Position numbers and translations under genes: made by a program. The notes under the pieces were generated by a model. The model did not search any database and had not been told where the DNA came from. It saw only the letters and a program-made list of their open reading frames with translations. Shown piece after piece: positions 26,692 through 34,254 of a stretch of DNA of 47,714 nucleotides (positions are counted from its first letter, which is position 1; the number at the start of each line of letters is the position of its first letter). The stretch comes from Terriglobia bacterium (GTDB taxonomy: Bacteria > Acidobacteriota > Terriglobia > Bryobacterales > Bryobacteraceae), in the NCBI GenBank assembly GCA_020073615.1, contig JAIQEX010000039.1:1-47714 (forward strand). The letters are read 5' to 3'.

Positions 26692-27125
26692 TCGGTGGAT
26701 ACCGGCTCGGCCGTGCCGTTGAGGGCCGATTTCAGGGTGTGCCATGCCAGGGTGGCGCACTTCACGCGCGCGGGGTAGTCGCGCACACCACAGAAGACCA
26801 CCAGCTTGCCCAACTCGTGGGTCACGGGGCTGTCGGTGGTGAGCAGGTCGTGAAACTTTTCGAGCAGCTTCAGGGCCTCGTCGCGCGTCTTGCCCTTGAG
26901 GCTCTCGGTCATGAGCGAAGCCGAGGCGGTGGAAATGGCGCAGCCCGAGCCCACGAAGCTGACGTCTTTGACGATGTCGTCCTCGACCTTGATGAACAGT
27001 TTCAGCTTGTCGCCGCAGAGAGGATTGTAGCCCTCGGCCTTGCGGGTGGCATCTTCCATCGGATGGCAGTTCCGGGGATGCTTGCTGTGGTCCAGGATGA
27101 TTTCCTGGTAAAGGTCGTCAACCAT
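26688..27125 (-). CDS. sufU: SufU, zinc-dependent sulfur acceptor
   Basis: This 145-residue IscU-like protein has the SufU-specific insert in the second half (about 102-122). The zinc or cluster ligands are Cys37 and Asp39 in LCGD, Cys62 in GSGCAIS and Cys123 in VKCATLAW. SufU takes persulfide sulfur from SufS and passes it to SufB. Its ATG overlaps the sufS stop by one base (TGATG). Confidence 0.93.
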   Translation of the reverse strand: MVDDLYQEIILDHSKHPRNCHPMEDATRKAEGYNPLCGDKLKLFIKVEDDIVKDVSFVGSGCAISTASASLMTESLKGKTRDEALKLLEKFHDLLTTDSPVTHELGKLVVFCGVRDYPARVKCATLAWHTLKSALNGTAEPVSTE

Positions 27126-28372
27126 CAGGAGAAAATCTCCTTCACTTTTTGGAGACCGGCGGCCAGCGCGTCGAGCTCCGCGAACGTGTTGTAAAACGCC
27201 ATCGAAGCGCGCGTAGTGGCGGGCACGTGGAACCAGTCCATCACCGGCTGTGCGCAATGGTGGCCGGTGCGCACGGCGATGCCCTGGCGGTCGAGCACCG
27301 TGCCGATATCGTGCGGATGGATGCCCTCGATGATGAACGAGAGCACCGCCGCTTTCTCCCGCGCCGTCCCGATGATCCGCAGGCCGGGGATCTCGCTCAG
27401 CGCCTCGGTCCCGTAGACCAGCAGCTCATGCTCGTAGGCGGCGATCTTGTCGAGCCCGATGCGATTCACGTAATCGAGCGCCGCGCCGAGGCCGATGCCG
27501 CCGGCGATATTGGGTGTGCCGGCTTCGAACTTGTAGGGCAAATCGGCGTAGGTGGTTTTTTCGAAGGTGACGGTCTTGATCATGTCGCCGCCGCCCTGGT
27601 AGGGCGGCATGGCGTTCAGGAGTTTGCTCTTGCCGTACAGGATGCCAATGCCCGTGGGACCGAACACCTTGTGGCCCGAGAAGGTATAGAAATCGGCGTC
27701 AAGCGCCTGCACGTCGATCTTCATGTGCGGCGCGGCCTGCGCGCCGTCGATGAGCGCGAGCGCGCCGGCATTGTGCGCCATTTCGACGATCCGCGCCACC
27801 GGGTTGATCGTCCCCAGCGCGTTCGAGACGTGACTCACCGCCACCATGCGCGTGCGCGGGCCCAGCAGCTTCTCGTACTCCTCGAGCAGCAGCTCGCCGC
27901 GGTCGTTCATGGGGATGATGCGCAGCTTCGCTTCCCGCTCCTCGCACAGCATCTGCCAGGGGACGATGTTGGAGTGGTGCTCGAGCGCCGAGATGACGAT
28001 TTCATCGCCCGGCTTCACGTTGCCGCGGCCCCAACTGCTGGCCACCAGGTTGATGCCCTCGGTAGTGCCGCGCACGAAGATCAGCTCGTTCTTGGTGCGG
28101 GCGTTGAGAAACTTCTTGGCCTTGGCACGGGTCTCTTCGTACGCCGCCGTCGAGCGCTGGCTCAGCTCGTGCACGCCGCGATGGATGTTGGCGCAATCCA
28201 CTTCGTGGAACCGGCGGATGGCGTCCACCACCGCGTGCGGCTTCTGCGCGGTGGCCGCGCTGTCGAGATACACCAGCGGCTTGCCGTGAATGCTCTGTTT
28301 GAGGACGGGGAAATCCTCGCGGATTGTCTCCACGTCGAAACCGGTTGGAACCACTCTACTGAGCGTGCTCAT
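27125..28372 (-). CDS. sufS: SufS cysteine desulfurase
   Basis: This 415-residue PLP enzyme is a group II cysteine desulfurase. The PLP lysine is Lys235 (FSGHKVFGPTG) and the catalytic cysteine is Cys373 in RTGHHCAQP, with the short active-site loop of SufS/NifS group II. It takes sulfur from cysteine and transfers it to SufU. ATG 28372 has GAGAG upstream and overlaps the end of sufD by 17 bp. Confidence 0.95.
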   Translation of the reverse strand: MSTLSRVVPTGFDVETIREDFPVLKQSIHGKPLVYLDSAATAQKPHAVVDAIRRFHEVDCANIHRGVHELSQRSTAAYEETRAKAKKFLNARTKNELIFVRGTTEGINLVASSWGRGNVKPGDEIVISALEHHSNIVPWQMLCEEREAKLRIIPMNDRGELLLEEYEKLLGPRTRMVAVSHVSNALGTINPVARIVEMAHNAGALALIDGAQAAPHMKIDVQALDADFYTFSGHKVFGPTGIGILYGKSKLLNAMPPYQGGGDMIKTVTFEKTTYADLPYKFEAGTPNIAGGIGLGAALDYVNRIGLDKIAAYEHELLVYGTEALSEIPGLRIIGTAREKAAVLSFIIEGIHPHDIGTVLDRQGIAVRTGHHCAQPVMDWFHVPATTRASMAFYNTFAELDALAAGLQKVKEIFS

Positions 28373-29501
28373 GGAATCTCTCAAAGAGGACCTTCTCCAG
28401 CCGGTCCTTCAGCTCCGGCACTTTGATGCGGTCGATAATGTCCTGCGCGAACGCGTAGGTCAGCAGGCTGCGCGCGTCGCTTTTGCCGATGCCGCGCGAC
28501 TGCAGATAAAACAGCGCTTCGGAGTCCAACTGGCCGATGGTGGCGCCGTGGGTGCAGCGTACGTCGTCGGCCAGGATCTGCAACTCCGGCTTGGTATCGA
28601 TCACCGCCTCGTCGGAGAGGACGAGGTTCTTGTTGGTCTGCTTGGAATCGGTCTTCTGCGCGTCCTTGCGCACGATGATGCGGCCGTTGAAGACCGCGCT
28701 CGACTTGCCGTCGAGGATGCCCTTGTACAGCTCGTGACTCGTCCCGTGCGGCTTGGCGTGGTCGATCACGGTGTGATTGTCGATGTGCTGCGAGCCGTTG
28801 ACCAGGTAGAGGCCGTTGAGCGTGGCTTCGGCGCCTTCGGAGAGGACCGCATTGACGTCGTTGCGCACCAGCGCGCCGCCCACGGAAATCGAATGCGTGG
28901 TGAAGTTGGCGCTGCGGCCCAACTGCACCTGCGTGGTGGCCACGTGGTATGCCTCGCGCGATTCGAGCTGGATTTTGTAGTGGTCGACGACCGCGTTCTC
29001 GCCGGCCACGATTTCCGTGACCGCGTTAGTGAAGTACGAGCCCGCGCCCTCAAAAGTCTCCACGATGGTGCACTGCGCGTTGGCGCCGACCAGGATGAGA
29101 GTCCGGGGGTGGTATGCGGCAGCGCCGCCCGCGGCCTGGTGCGTGACTTCGATCGGCTTGTCGAGGACGGCACCGTGGGAGACGTGGAAGAACGCGACGT
29201 CCGTGAAAAACGCCGTGTTCAAGGCCACGAACGGGTTGGATTGGGGCGCATGCTGCGCCAAATGCCGGCGGGCTTCTTCCGGGAGCCCGGAAGCGGGATG
29301 GCCAGGCGGATTGCGCCACGGTCTTCGCGCGATGGGCGCCACGTTGGTGAAGCGCCACTCCTCATCGTGCGTGGTGGGGAAGCCCAGCTCAGTGAAACGC
29401 TGGAACGCCGCCGCGCGCAGTTTCTGCACCCAGGGCGCCGCGGGCGCCTGCGCGCTGAACTCCGAGAGCCAGTTTCCGATCTGTTCCGCAACGGCCGTCA
29501 T
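28356..29501 (-). CDS. sufD: SufD, Fe-S scaffold subunit
   Basis: This 381-residue SufB/SufD family protein is mostly a right-handed beta-helix, ending in the conserved CTHGATIGQLDSEALFYLQSRGI segment with the scaffold His. It joins SufB and SufC in the SufBC2D complex that builds clusters. ATG 29501 overlaps the sufC stop as ATGA. Confidence 0.93.
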   Translation of the reverse strand: MTAVAEQIGNWLSEFSAQAPAAPWVQKLRAAAFQRFTELGFPTTHDEEWRFTNVAPIARRPWRNPPGHPASGLPEEARRHLAQHAPQSNPFVALNTAFFTDVAFFHVSHGAVLDKPIEVTHQAAGGAAAYHPRTLILVGANAQCTIVETFEGAGSYFTNAVTEIVAGENAVVDHYKIQLESREAYHVATTQVQLGRSANFTTHSISVGGALVRNDVNAVLSEGAEATLNGLYLVNGSQHIDNHTVIDHAKPHGTSHELYKGILDGKSSAVFNGRIIVRKDAQKTDSKQTNKNLVLSDEAVIDTKPELQILADDVRCTHGATIGQLDSEALFYLQSRGIGKSDARSLLTYAFAQDIIDRIKVPELKDRLEKVLFERFHEHAQ

Positions 29502-30274
29502 ACCTTGCCGACCGCCTCCTCTTCATCCGCAATGCCCAGGCCCGCGTAGCCGCTCTCTTCGAGCTGCAAGGCCAGCTCCTTGCCGCCCGATTTCACGATC
29601 CGGCCCTCGGCCAGCACGTGCACGTAATCGGGCACGATGTAGTTGAGCAGCCGCTGGTAGTGCGTCACCACGATCATGGAGCGCTCCGCGCCGCGCAAGG
29701 CGTTTACGCCGTGCGCCACCAGCTTGAGCGCGTCGATGTCCAGGCCGGAATCGGTTTCGTCCAGAATGGCCAGCTTGGGCTCCAGCACCGCCATCTGGAA
29801 AATTTCGTTGCGCTTCTTTTCGCCGCCGGAGAAACCGGTATTGACGGGACGGTTCAGCAGCGCCTGGTCCATATCCAGCAGCGTCATCTTTTCGCGCACC
29901 AGGTTCAGGAAATCGAAAGCATCGAGCTCGTCGGTCCCCTGCTGTTTGCGTATGGCGTTGAGCGCGGCCTTCAGGAAATACATATTGCTCACGCCCGGAA
30001 TCTCCACCGGGTACTGGAACGCCAGAAAGATGCCCGCGCGCGCGCGGTCTTCGGGCGGCATGGCCAGCAGGTCCTGGCCCTGGTAGAGCACCTGGCCGCC
30101 GGTGACGGCGTACAGTTCGCGCCCGGCGAGCACTTGCGCCAGCGTGCTTTTGCCCGAGCCGTTGGGCCCCATGATGGCGTGTACTTCGCCCGCTTCGACG
30201 GTGAGCGAAATCCCCTGGAGAATTTCGCGCTCGCCCACGGTGGCGTGCAGATCCTTGATTTCTAAAAGTGCCAT
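29498..30274 (-). CDS. sufC: SufC, ABC-type ATPase of the SUF complex
   Basis: This 258-residue ABC ATPase has Walker A GPNGSGKST, the SufC signature FSGGEKKRNEI and Walker B LAILDETDSGLD. SufC powers cluster assembly on SufBD. It lies 7 bp after sufB and overlaps sufD by 4 bp. Confidence 0.95.
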   Translation of the reverse strand: MALLEIKDLHATVGEREILQGISLTVEAGEVHAIMGPNGSGKSTLAQVLAGRELYAVTGGQVLYQGQDLLAMPPEDRARAGIFLAFQYPVEIPGVSNMYFLKAALNAIRKQQGTDELDAFDFLNLVREKMTLLDMDQALLNRPVNTGFSGGEKKRNEIFQMAVLEPKLAILDETDSGLDIDALKLVAHGVNALRGAERSMIVVTHYQRLLNYIVPDYVHVLAEGRIVKSGGKELALQLEESGYAGLGIADEEEAVGKV

Positions 30275-30281
30275 GCGATCG

Positions 30282-31736
30282 TTATCCTACGCTCCCTTCG
30301 AGACTGACTCCCAACAGCTTCTGCGCTTCCACGGCGAATTCCATGGGCAGCTCGCGGAACACTTCCTTGCAGAACCCATGCACGATCATGGAGACCGCGT
30401 CCTCGGTGGAAATGCCGCGCTGCCGGCAGTAGAAAATCTGGTCCTCGCCGATCTTCGAGGTGGAGGCTTCGTGCTCCACCTGCGATGAGGTGTTCTTCAC
30501 TTCCAGATACGGAAAGGTATGCGCGCCGCACTTGTCGCCCAGCAGCATGGAATCGCACTGCGAGTAGTTGCGCGCGCCGGCCGCCGATTTCAGGATTTTG
30601 ACCCCGCCGCGATACGTGTTCTGGCCATGTCCCGCCGAAATGCCCTTGGAGACGATGGTGGAGGTGGTGTTCTTCCCGATGTGGATCATCTTGGTGCCGG
30701 TATCGGCCTGCTGCCAGTTGTTGGTGAGCGCCACCGAGTAGAACTCGCCCACCGAGTTGTCGCCGATCAGCAGGCAGCTCGGATACTTCCAGGTGATGGC
30801 CGAGCCGGTCTCCACTTGCGTCCACGAGATTTTGGAATTCACGCCGCGGCAGGCGCCGCGCTTGGTGACGAAATTGTAGATGCCGCCCTTGCCTTCTTTA
30901 TCGCCGGGATACCAGTTCTGCACCGTCGAGTACTTGATCTGCGCGTTATCGAGTGCCACCAGCTCCACCACCGCCGCGTGCAACTGGTTGGTGTCGCGCA
31001 TGGGCGCCGTGCAGCCCTCCAGGTAGCTGACGTACGCTCCTTCGTCGGCCACGATCAGCGTGCGCTCGAACTGCCCCGTGTCCTTGGCGTTGATGCGGAA
31101 ATAGGTGGACAGTTCCATGGGGCAGCGGACGCCCTTGGGCACATAGCAGAAAGAGCCGTCGCTGAACACCGCCGAATTCAGGGCGGCGAAGAAGTTGTCC
31201 GAGGTGGGCACCACCGAACCCAGGTATTGGCGCACCAGGTCGGGGTGCTCCTGCACGGCCTCGGAGAAGGAGCCGAAGATGATGCCCATGGCGTTCAGTT
31301 TGGCTTTGAAGGTGGTGGCCACCGAGACGCTATCAAATACCGCGTCCACCGCCACCCCGGCCAGCAACTCCTGCTCCTTCAGCGGGATGCCCAGCTTGGC
31401 GTAGGTCTTGAGCAGTTCCGGATCGACTTCCTCGAGGCTCTTCGGGCCGTCTTTCTTCGCCTTGGGCGACGAATAATAAATGATGTCCTGGTAGTCGATG
31501 GGCGGATAGTGCACGTTGGCCCAGGTTGGCTCCTTCAGGGTCAGCCAGTGGCGGTAAGCCTTCAGGCGCCACTCGAGTAGCCATTCCGGCTCGTGCTTCT
31601 TGGCGGAAATGAGGCGGATGACGTCCTCGTTCAAGCCGCGGGGGATGGCGTCGGCTTCGATATCCGTGACGAACCCCCACTTATATTCCTGATTCGCAAA
31701 GGTCTCGATGGTTTGCGTGGAATCGTTCACCGGCAT
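30282..31736 (-). CDS. sufB: SufB, Fe-S scaffold subunit
   Basis: This 484-residue protein is the main SUF scaffold. It has the family segments [18 protein letters not shown] and EGCTAPMRD, and the C-terminal [21 protein letters not shown] where clusters are held. It is the first gene of the operon sufB-C-D-S-U-T-rrf2. A promoter is readable just upstream. Confidence 0.95.
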   Translation of the reverse strand: MPVNDSTQTIETFANQEYKWGFVTDIEADAIPRGLNEDVIRLISAKKHEPEWLLEWRLKAYRHWLTLKEPTWANVHYPPIDYQDIIYYSSPKAKKDGPKSLEEVDPELLKTYAKLGIPLKEQELLAGVAVDAVFDSVSVATTFKAKLNAMGIIFGSFSEAVQEHPDLVRQYLGSVVPTSDNFFAALNSAVFSDGSFCYVPKGVRCPMELSTYFRINAKDTGQFERTLIVADEGAYVSYLEGCTAPMRDTNQLHAAVVELVALDNAQIKYSTVQNWYPGDKEGKGGIYNFVTKRGACRGVNSKISWTQVETGSAITWKYPSCLLIGDNSVGEFYSVALTNNWQQADTGTKMIHIGKNTTSTIVSKGISAGHGQNTYRGGVKILKSAAGARNYSQCDSMLLGDKCGAHTFPYLEVKNTSSQVEHEASTSKIGEDQIFYCRQRGISTEDAVSMIVHGFCKEVFRELPMEFAVEAQKLLGVSLEGSVG

Positions 31737-31763
31737 AGGCTCCTAACCTGTTGGGCTGATACT

Positions 31764-31792
31764 ACATTAGCTAATCTATACTTAATAGTCAA
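31764..31792 (-). promoter_or_regulatory. suf operon promoter with palindrome over the -10
   Basis: On the minus strand, -35 TTGACT (31792-31787) and -10 TAATGT (31769-31764) are 17 bp apart, about 28 bp before the sufB ATG. The perfect palindrome ATTAGCTAAT (31766-31775) overlaps the -10, and CTAT-N5-ATAG lies between the two boxes. An Rrf2/IscR-type repressor bound here would block RNA polymerase; the operon encodes one. The assignment is by position and symmetry. Confidence 0.55.
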
Positions 31793-32094
31793 GATTACTC
31801 GTTTAACGGCTGCCGAGGGGGCCTGAGCGGGCGCAGAAAAGGGTTAAAAAGGGCAGACGCTTCCAGGGCCGCCCGTCGAGCGCCGTCATCGCGGGTCAAC
31901 CGGTGGAAAACGCCTCTCTGTCGAAATATCGCACGAGCCACTGATCGAAAGATGCGACATTTAGTGGAAATTCCCGGCACATTCAAGTGCCTACGGGTGT
32001 ATACTAAGCGAAATCCCGCCGCCGTACCGGGCCAAGAATCAGGACTCGCTCGAGCCACCTGAAGAAATCCATTTTCGCAGGCCACGGAGGAACT
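31793..32094. other. Divergent intergenic region before the PEP-CTERM gene
   Basis: These roughly 300 bp hold the upstream part of the suf promoter and the leader of the gene at 32095. A TATACT near 32007-32012 is a possible -10 for the plus-strand gene, without a convincing -35. GGAGG at 32086-32090 is the ribosome site of that gene. No other gene or RNA is recognised. Confidence 0.35.
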
Positions 32095-33168
32095 ATGGTC
32101 AGGCTCAGGTGCATCCTTACAACGCTTCTTGTGACCGCGGTGGTCACCCTCGCCTCTACGCCGGCAGCTCAAGCCATCACGATCAGTGTCCCAGCGATCG
32201 ACTTCGGACTAGTGCCCCTCAATACGCAGGTCACCGTGCCCTTCCAGATTACCGCCGACGCCGGCTTTGAGATCATCTCCGCTAGCGGCGCACTCAATGC
32301 CCCGTTCGGATTCAACTTCGGCACCTGCGCGGCGGACCTTAGTACTTGCCAGTCGAGCGAGAGCTTCCTGCCGACCACACTCACGACCAGCAGCGACACC
32401 TTGAATATTTTCGAGTGTCCCACTGGCGGGGGCAGTTGCCTGGGCACCGGCCTGTCAGTTTCCGGCACCGGCTACAGCGTGCTCGCGGCCCTTCTTCCGG
32501 CTTTCATCGATTTCGGCCACGTGCCCATCAATACGCAGGAAACGGTGCCTTTCCAGATCACCGCCGACGCCGGCTTTGAGATCATCTCCGCTACCGGCGG
32601 ACTCAATCCCCCGTTCGGATTCGACTTCGGCGCCTGCGCAGCCGACCTCAGCTCCTGCCTGTCCAGCGAAAGCTTCCTGCCGACGACATTCACCACGAGC
32701 ACCGCCACCTTGAGTCTTTTCGAATGTCCCACGGCCGGCGGCGATTGCCTGGGCGCCGGCATCCCACTTTTCGGCAGCGGGATCAGCGTGTTCTCGGCTA
32801 TTCCGGCTAGCGTCGATTTCGGTAACGTGCCCATCAATACGCAGGTCAACCAATTCATCGACATCACCGCCGACGCCGGCTTCGAGATCATTTCCGCCAG
32901 CGGCGCTCTCAATGCCCCGTTCGGATTCGATTTCGGCACCTGCGCGGCCGACCTCAGCTCCTGCCTGTCCAGCGAAAGCTTCCTGCCGACCACACCCACC
33001 ACGAGCACCGCCACCTTGAGTCTTTTCGAGTGTCCCGTGGCCGGTGGAACTTGCCCGAACATCGACGTCCCGATCGCCGGCTCCGGGGTCGTTCCGGAGC
33101 CCAGTGGGCTGGCACTCTTTGGCCTGATCGCGATCGCCGGACGGCTGATCAGACGCCGCGTTCGGTAG
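32095..33168 (+). CDS. PEP-CTERM protein with three Cys-rich tandem repeats
   Basis: This 357-residue exported protein has a signal peptide (1-28, cleavage after AQA). Three repeats of about 100 residues follow, each opening IDFG.VP.NTQ and containing ITADAGFEIISA, PFGF.FG and four cysteines in two pairs (C-AADLS-(S/T)-C and FEC-(P)...C). The C-terminus is a classic PEP-CTERM sorting tag: VPEPSG, a hydrophobic helix, then RLIRRRVR. Such tags are cut by an exosortase, which is not encoded in this window. ATG 32095 has GGAGG 4 nt upstream. The cysteine pairs probably form disulfides outside the cell. The function is likely surface or biofilm matrix. Confidence 0.85.
   Translation: MVRLRCILTTLLVTAVVTLASTPAAQAITISVPAIDFGLVPLNTQVTVPFQITADAGFEIISASGALNAPFGFNFGTCAADLSTCQSSESFLPTTLTTSSDTLNIFECPTGGGSCLGTGLSVSGTGYSVLAALLPAFIDFGHVPINTQETVPFQITADAGFEIISATGGLNPPFGFDFGACAADLSSCLSSESFLPTTFTTSTATLSLFECPTAGGDCLGAGIPLFGSGISVFSAIPASVDFGNVPINTQVNQFIDITADAGFEIISASGALNAPFGFDFGTCAADLSSCLSSESFLPTTPTTSTATLSLFECPVAGGTCPNIDVPIAGSGVVPEPSGLALFGLIAIAGRLIRRRVR
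32188..33090 (+). repeat. Three ~303-bp tandem repeats in the PEP-CTERM gene
   Basis: Units run at about 32188-32490, 32491-32796 and 32797-33090. Units 2 and 3 are identical over long stretches, for example the part encoding ADLSSCLSSESFLPTT. Unit 1 is slightly more diverged. This indicates recent expansion by recombination. Confidence 0.75.
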
Positions 33169-33231
33169 GTTCACGCGGCGCCCCGGCGTCCCCGCACCGA
33201 GCGGGGCGAGCAGCCTGCTCGCGGGCAACCG

Positions 33232-33397
33232 CTCAGCCCGCAACCTGCTCCATTGACCATCGGACGCGTTCCGCGATAAATCCCGCAAAGGGCGCGATGT
33301 CCATGCCGATGCTGGCGCGGTCCAGTGCCGCGAGGTAGGCGGTGCGGTCCTCAACGCGGATGACCGTCCACGGATAGCCTCCCGAGGCGAGCATGGC
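33232..33397 (-). pseudogene. Duplicate of the 3' end of the fic gene
   Basis: These 166 bp match 34089-34254 with the same length, no gaps and about ten mismatches by hand count. They encode the last 55 or so residues of the Fic protein (PWTVIRVEDRTAYL ... SIGMDIAPFAGFIAERVRWSMEQ) with the stop codon retained. The Fic catalytic motif is not included. It forms the left bracket around the brnTA genes. The bases between 33169 and 33231 hold small GC-rich inverted repeats (GAGCA-GCC-TGCTC) but no gene. Confidence 0.85.
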
Positions 33398-33403
33398 ATG
33401 GTT

Positions 33404-33414
33404 GTGTAGTACAC
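33404..33414 (+). promoter_or_regulatory. Candidate BrnA operator upstream of brnT
   Basis: GTGTA-G-TACAC is a perfect inverted repeat around one base, just ahead of a TATGTATAT stretch that can serve as a -10, 14 bp before the brnT ATG. BrnT-BrnA systems are known to repress their own promoter through the antitoxin, so this is the likely site. Confidence 0.45.
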
Positions 33415-33428
33415 TATGTATATACGCG

Positions 33429-33743
33429 ATGCGTTACGAATGGGACGAGGCGAAGAACCTTCGGAACCGGCGGAAACACCATGGAATCTCGTTTGAACTG
33501 GCCGCGCTGGTGTTCGAGGACGAACACTGCCTGGTCTCGGCGGACCGCATCGACAGCAAGACGGAAGAACAACGTTGGCACGCGATCGGCGCGGCCCGGA
33601 TTCACCCCGGGCCTGCTGCCGTGCTGCTGGTGGTTCACGTCTACCGGGAGGACTATCTTGGCGAAGAAATCATCCGCATCATCTCGGCCCGAGCGGCTGA
33701 CACGCATGAAATCCGAAGATATCGAGAACAAGCAATGGACTGA
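33429..33743 (+). CDS. brnT: BrnT family toxin
   Basis: This 104-residue protein matches the BrnT ribonuclease toxin fold: YEWDEAKNLRNRRKHHGISFELAALVFED at the N-terminus, and EEIIRIISARAADTHEIRRY near the C-terminus with the usual IRIISAR motif. The start is ATG 33429. Its 3' end overlaps the antitoxin gene by 38 bp in another frame. BrnT cleaves RNA and arrests growth unless bound by BrnA. Confidence 0.9.
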   Translation: MRYEWDEAKNLRNRRKHHGISFELAALVFEDEHCLVSADRIDSKTEEQRWHAIGAARIHPGPAAVLLVVHVYREDYLGEEIIRIISARAADTHEIRRYREQAMD

Positions 33744-34020
33744 ACGGGAGCGCCGGGCCCTGCGCCGCGTGGCCGGGCGACAGGCGGTTGGGGATGAATC
33801 GCGCATCGACTTCGCAGACATTCCGCGCCTGACCGATGCCCAGTTGGCTAACATGGTGCGGCTGCGCGATGCCCGGCCGCGCAAGGTGGCGGTGAGCGTA
33901 CGCCTGGACGCGCAGGTGCTGAATTGGCTGAGGTCCAAGGGCGAGGGCCACCTGACGCGCATCAACGACATCCTGACGAACCTGATGGAGGCGGAACAGC
34001 GCGTGCGATCCGGCAGGTAG
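33706..34020 (+). CDS. brnA: BrnA family antitoxin
   Basis: This 104-residue protein has a C-terminal ribbon-helix-helix-like BrnA domain: KVAVSVRLDAQVLNWLRSKGEGHLTRINDILTNLME. The N-terminal half is charged and probably binds the toxin. The ATG at 33706 lies inside the 3' end of brnT, giving coupled translation. In known pairs the complex represses its own promoter. The segment 34021-34088 is non-coding. Confidence 0.88.
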   Translation: MKSEDIENKQWTERERRALRRVAGRQAVGDESRIDFADIPRLTDAQLANMVRLRDARPRKVAVSVRLDAQVLNWLRSKGEGHLTRINDILTNLMEAEQRVRSGR

Positions 34021-34088
34021 ACCAGGCGCCACTTGCCAACCGCGGTCGTCCGGTCTCGCCGGACGCGCGAGGCGAGCCACGTCAGTGC

Positions 34089-34254
34089 CTCAGCCCGCGG
34101 CCTGCTCCATCGACCATCGCACGCGTTCCGCGATAAATCCCGCAAAGGGCGCGATGTCCATGCCGATGCTGGCGCCGTCCAACGCCGTGAGATAGGCGGT
34201 GCGGTCCTCGACGCGGATGACCGTCCACGGATAGCCTCCCGAGGCGAGCATGGC
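34089..34254 (-). repeat. 166-bp direct repeat, copy within intact fic
   Basis: This is the 3' end of the full fic gene and the partner of 33232-33397. Both copies have the same orientation and bracket a 691-bp segment (33398-34088) that contains brnT and brnA, which run in the opposite direction to fic. Confidence 0.85.

Noticed and set aside
33169-33231. Terminator after the PEP-CTERM gene
   Set aside because: Several GC-rich inverted repeats exist but none is followed by a T-run, so a factor-independent terminator is not supported.
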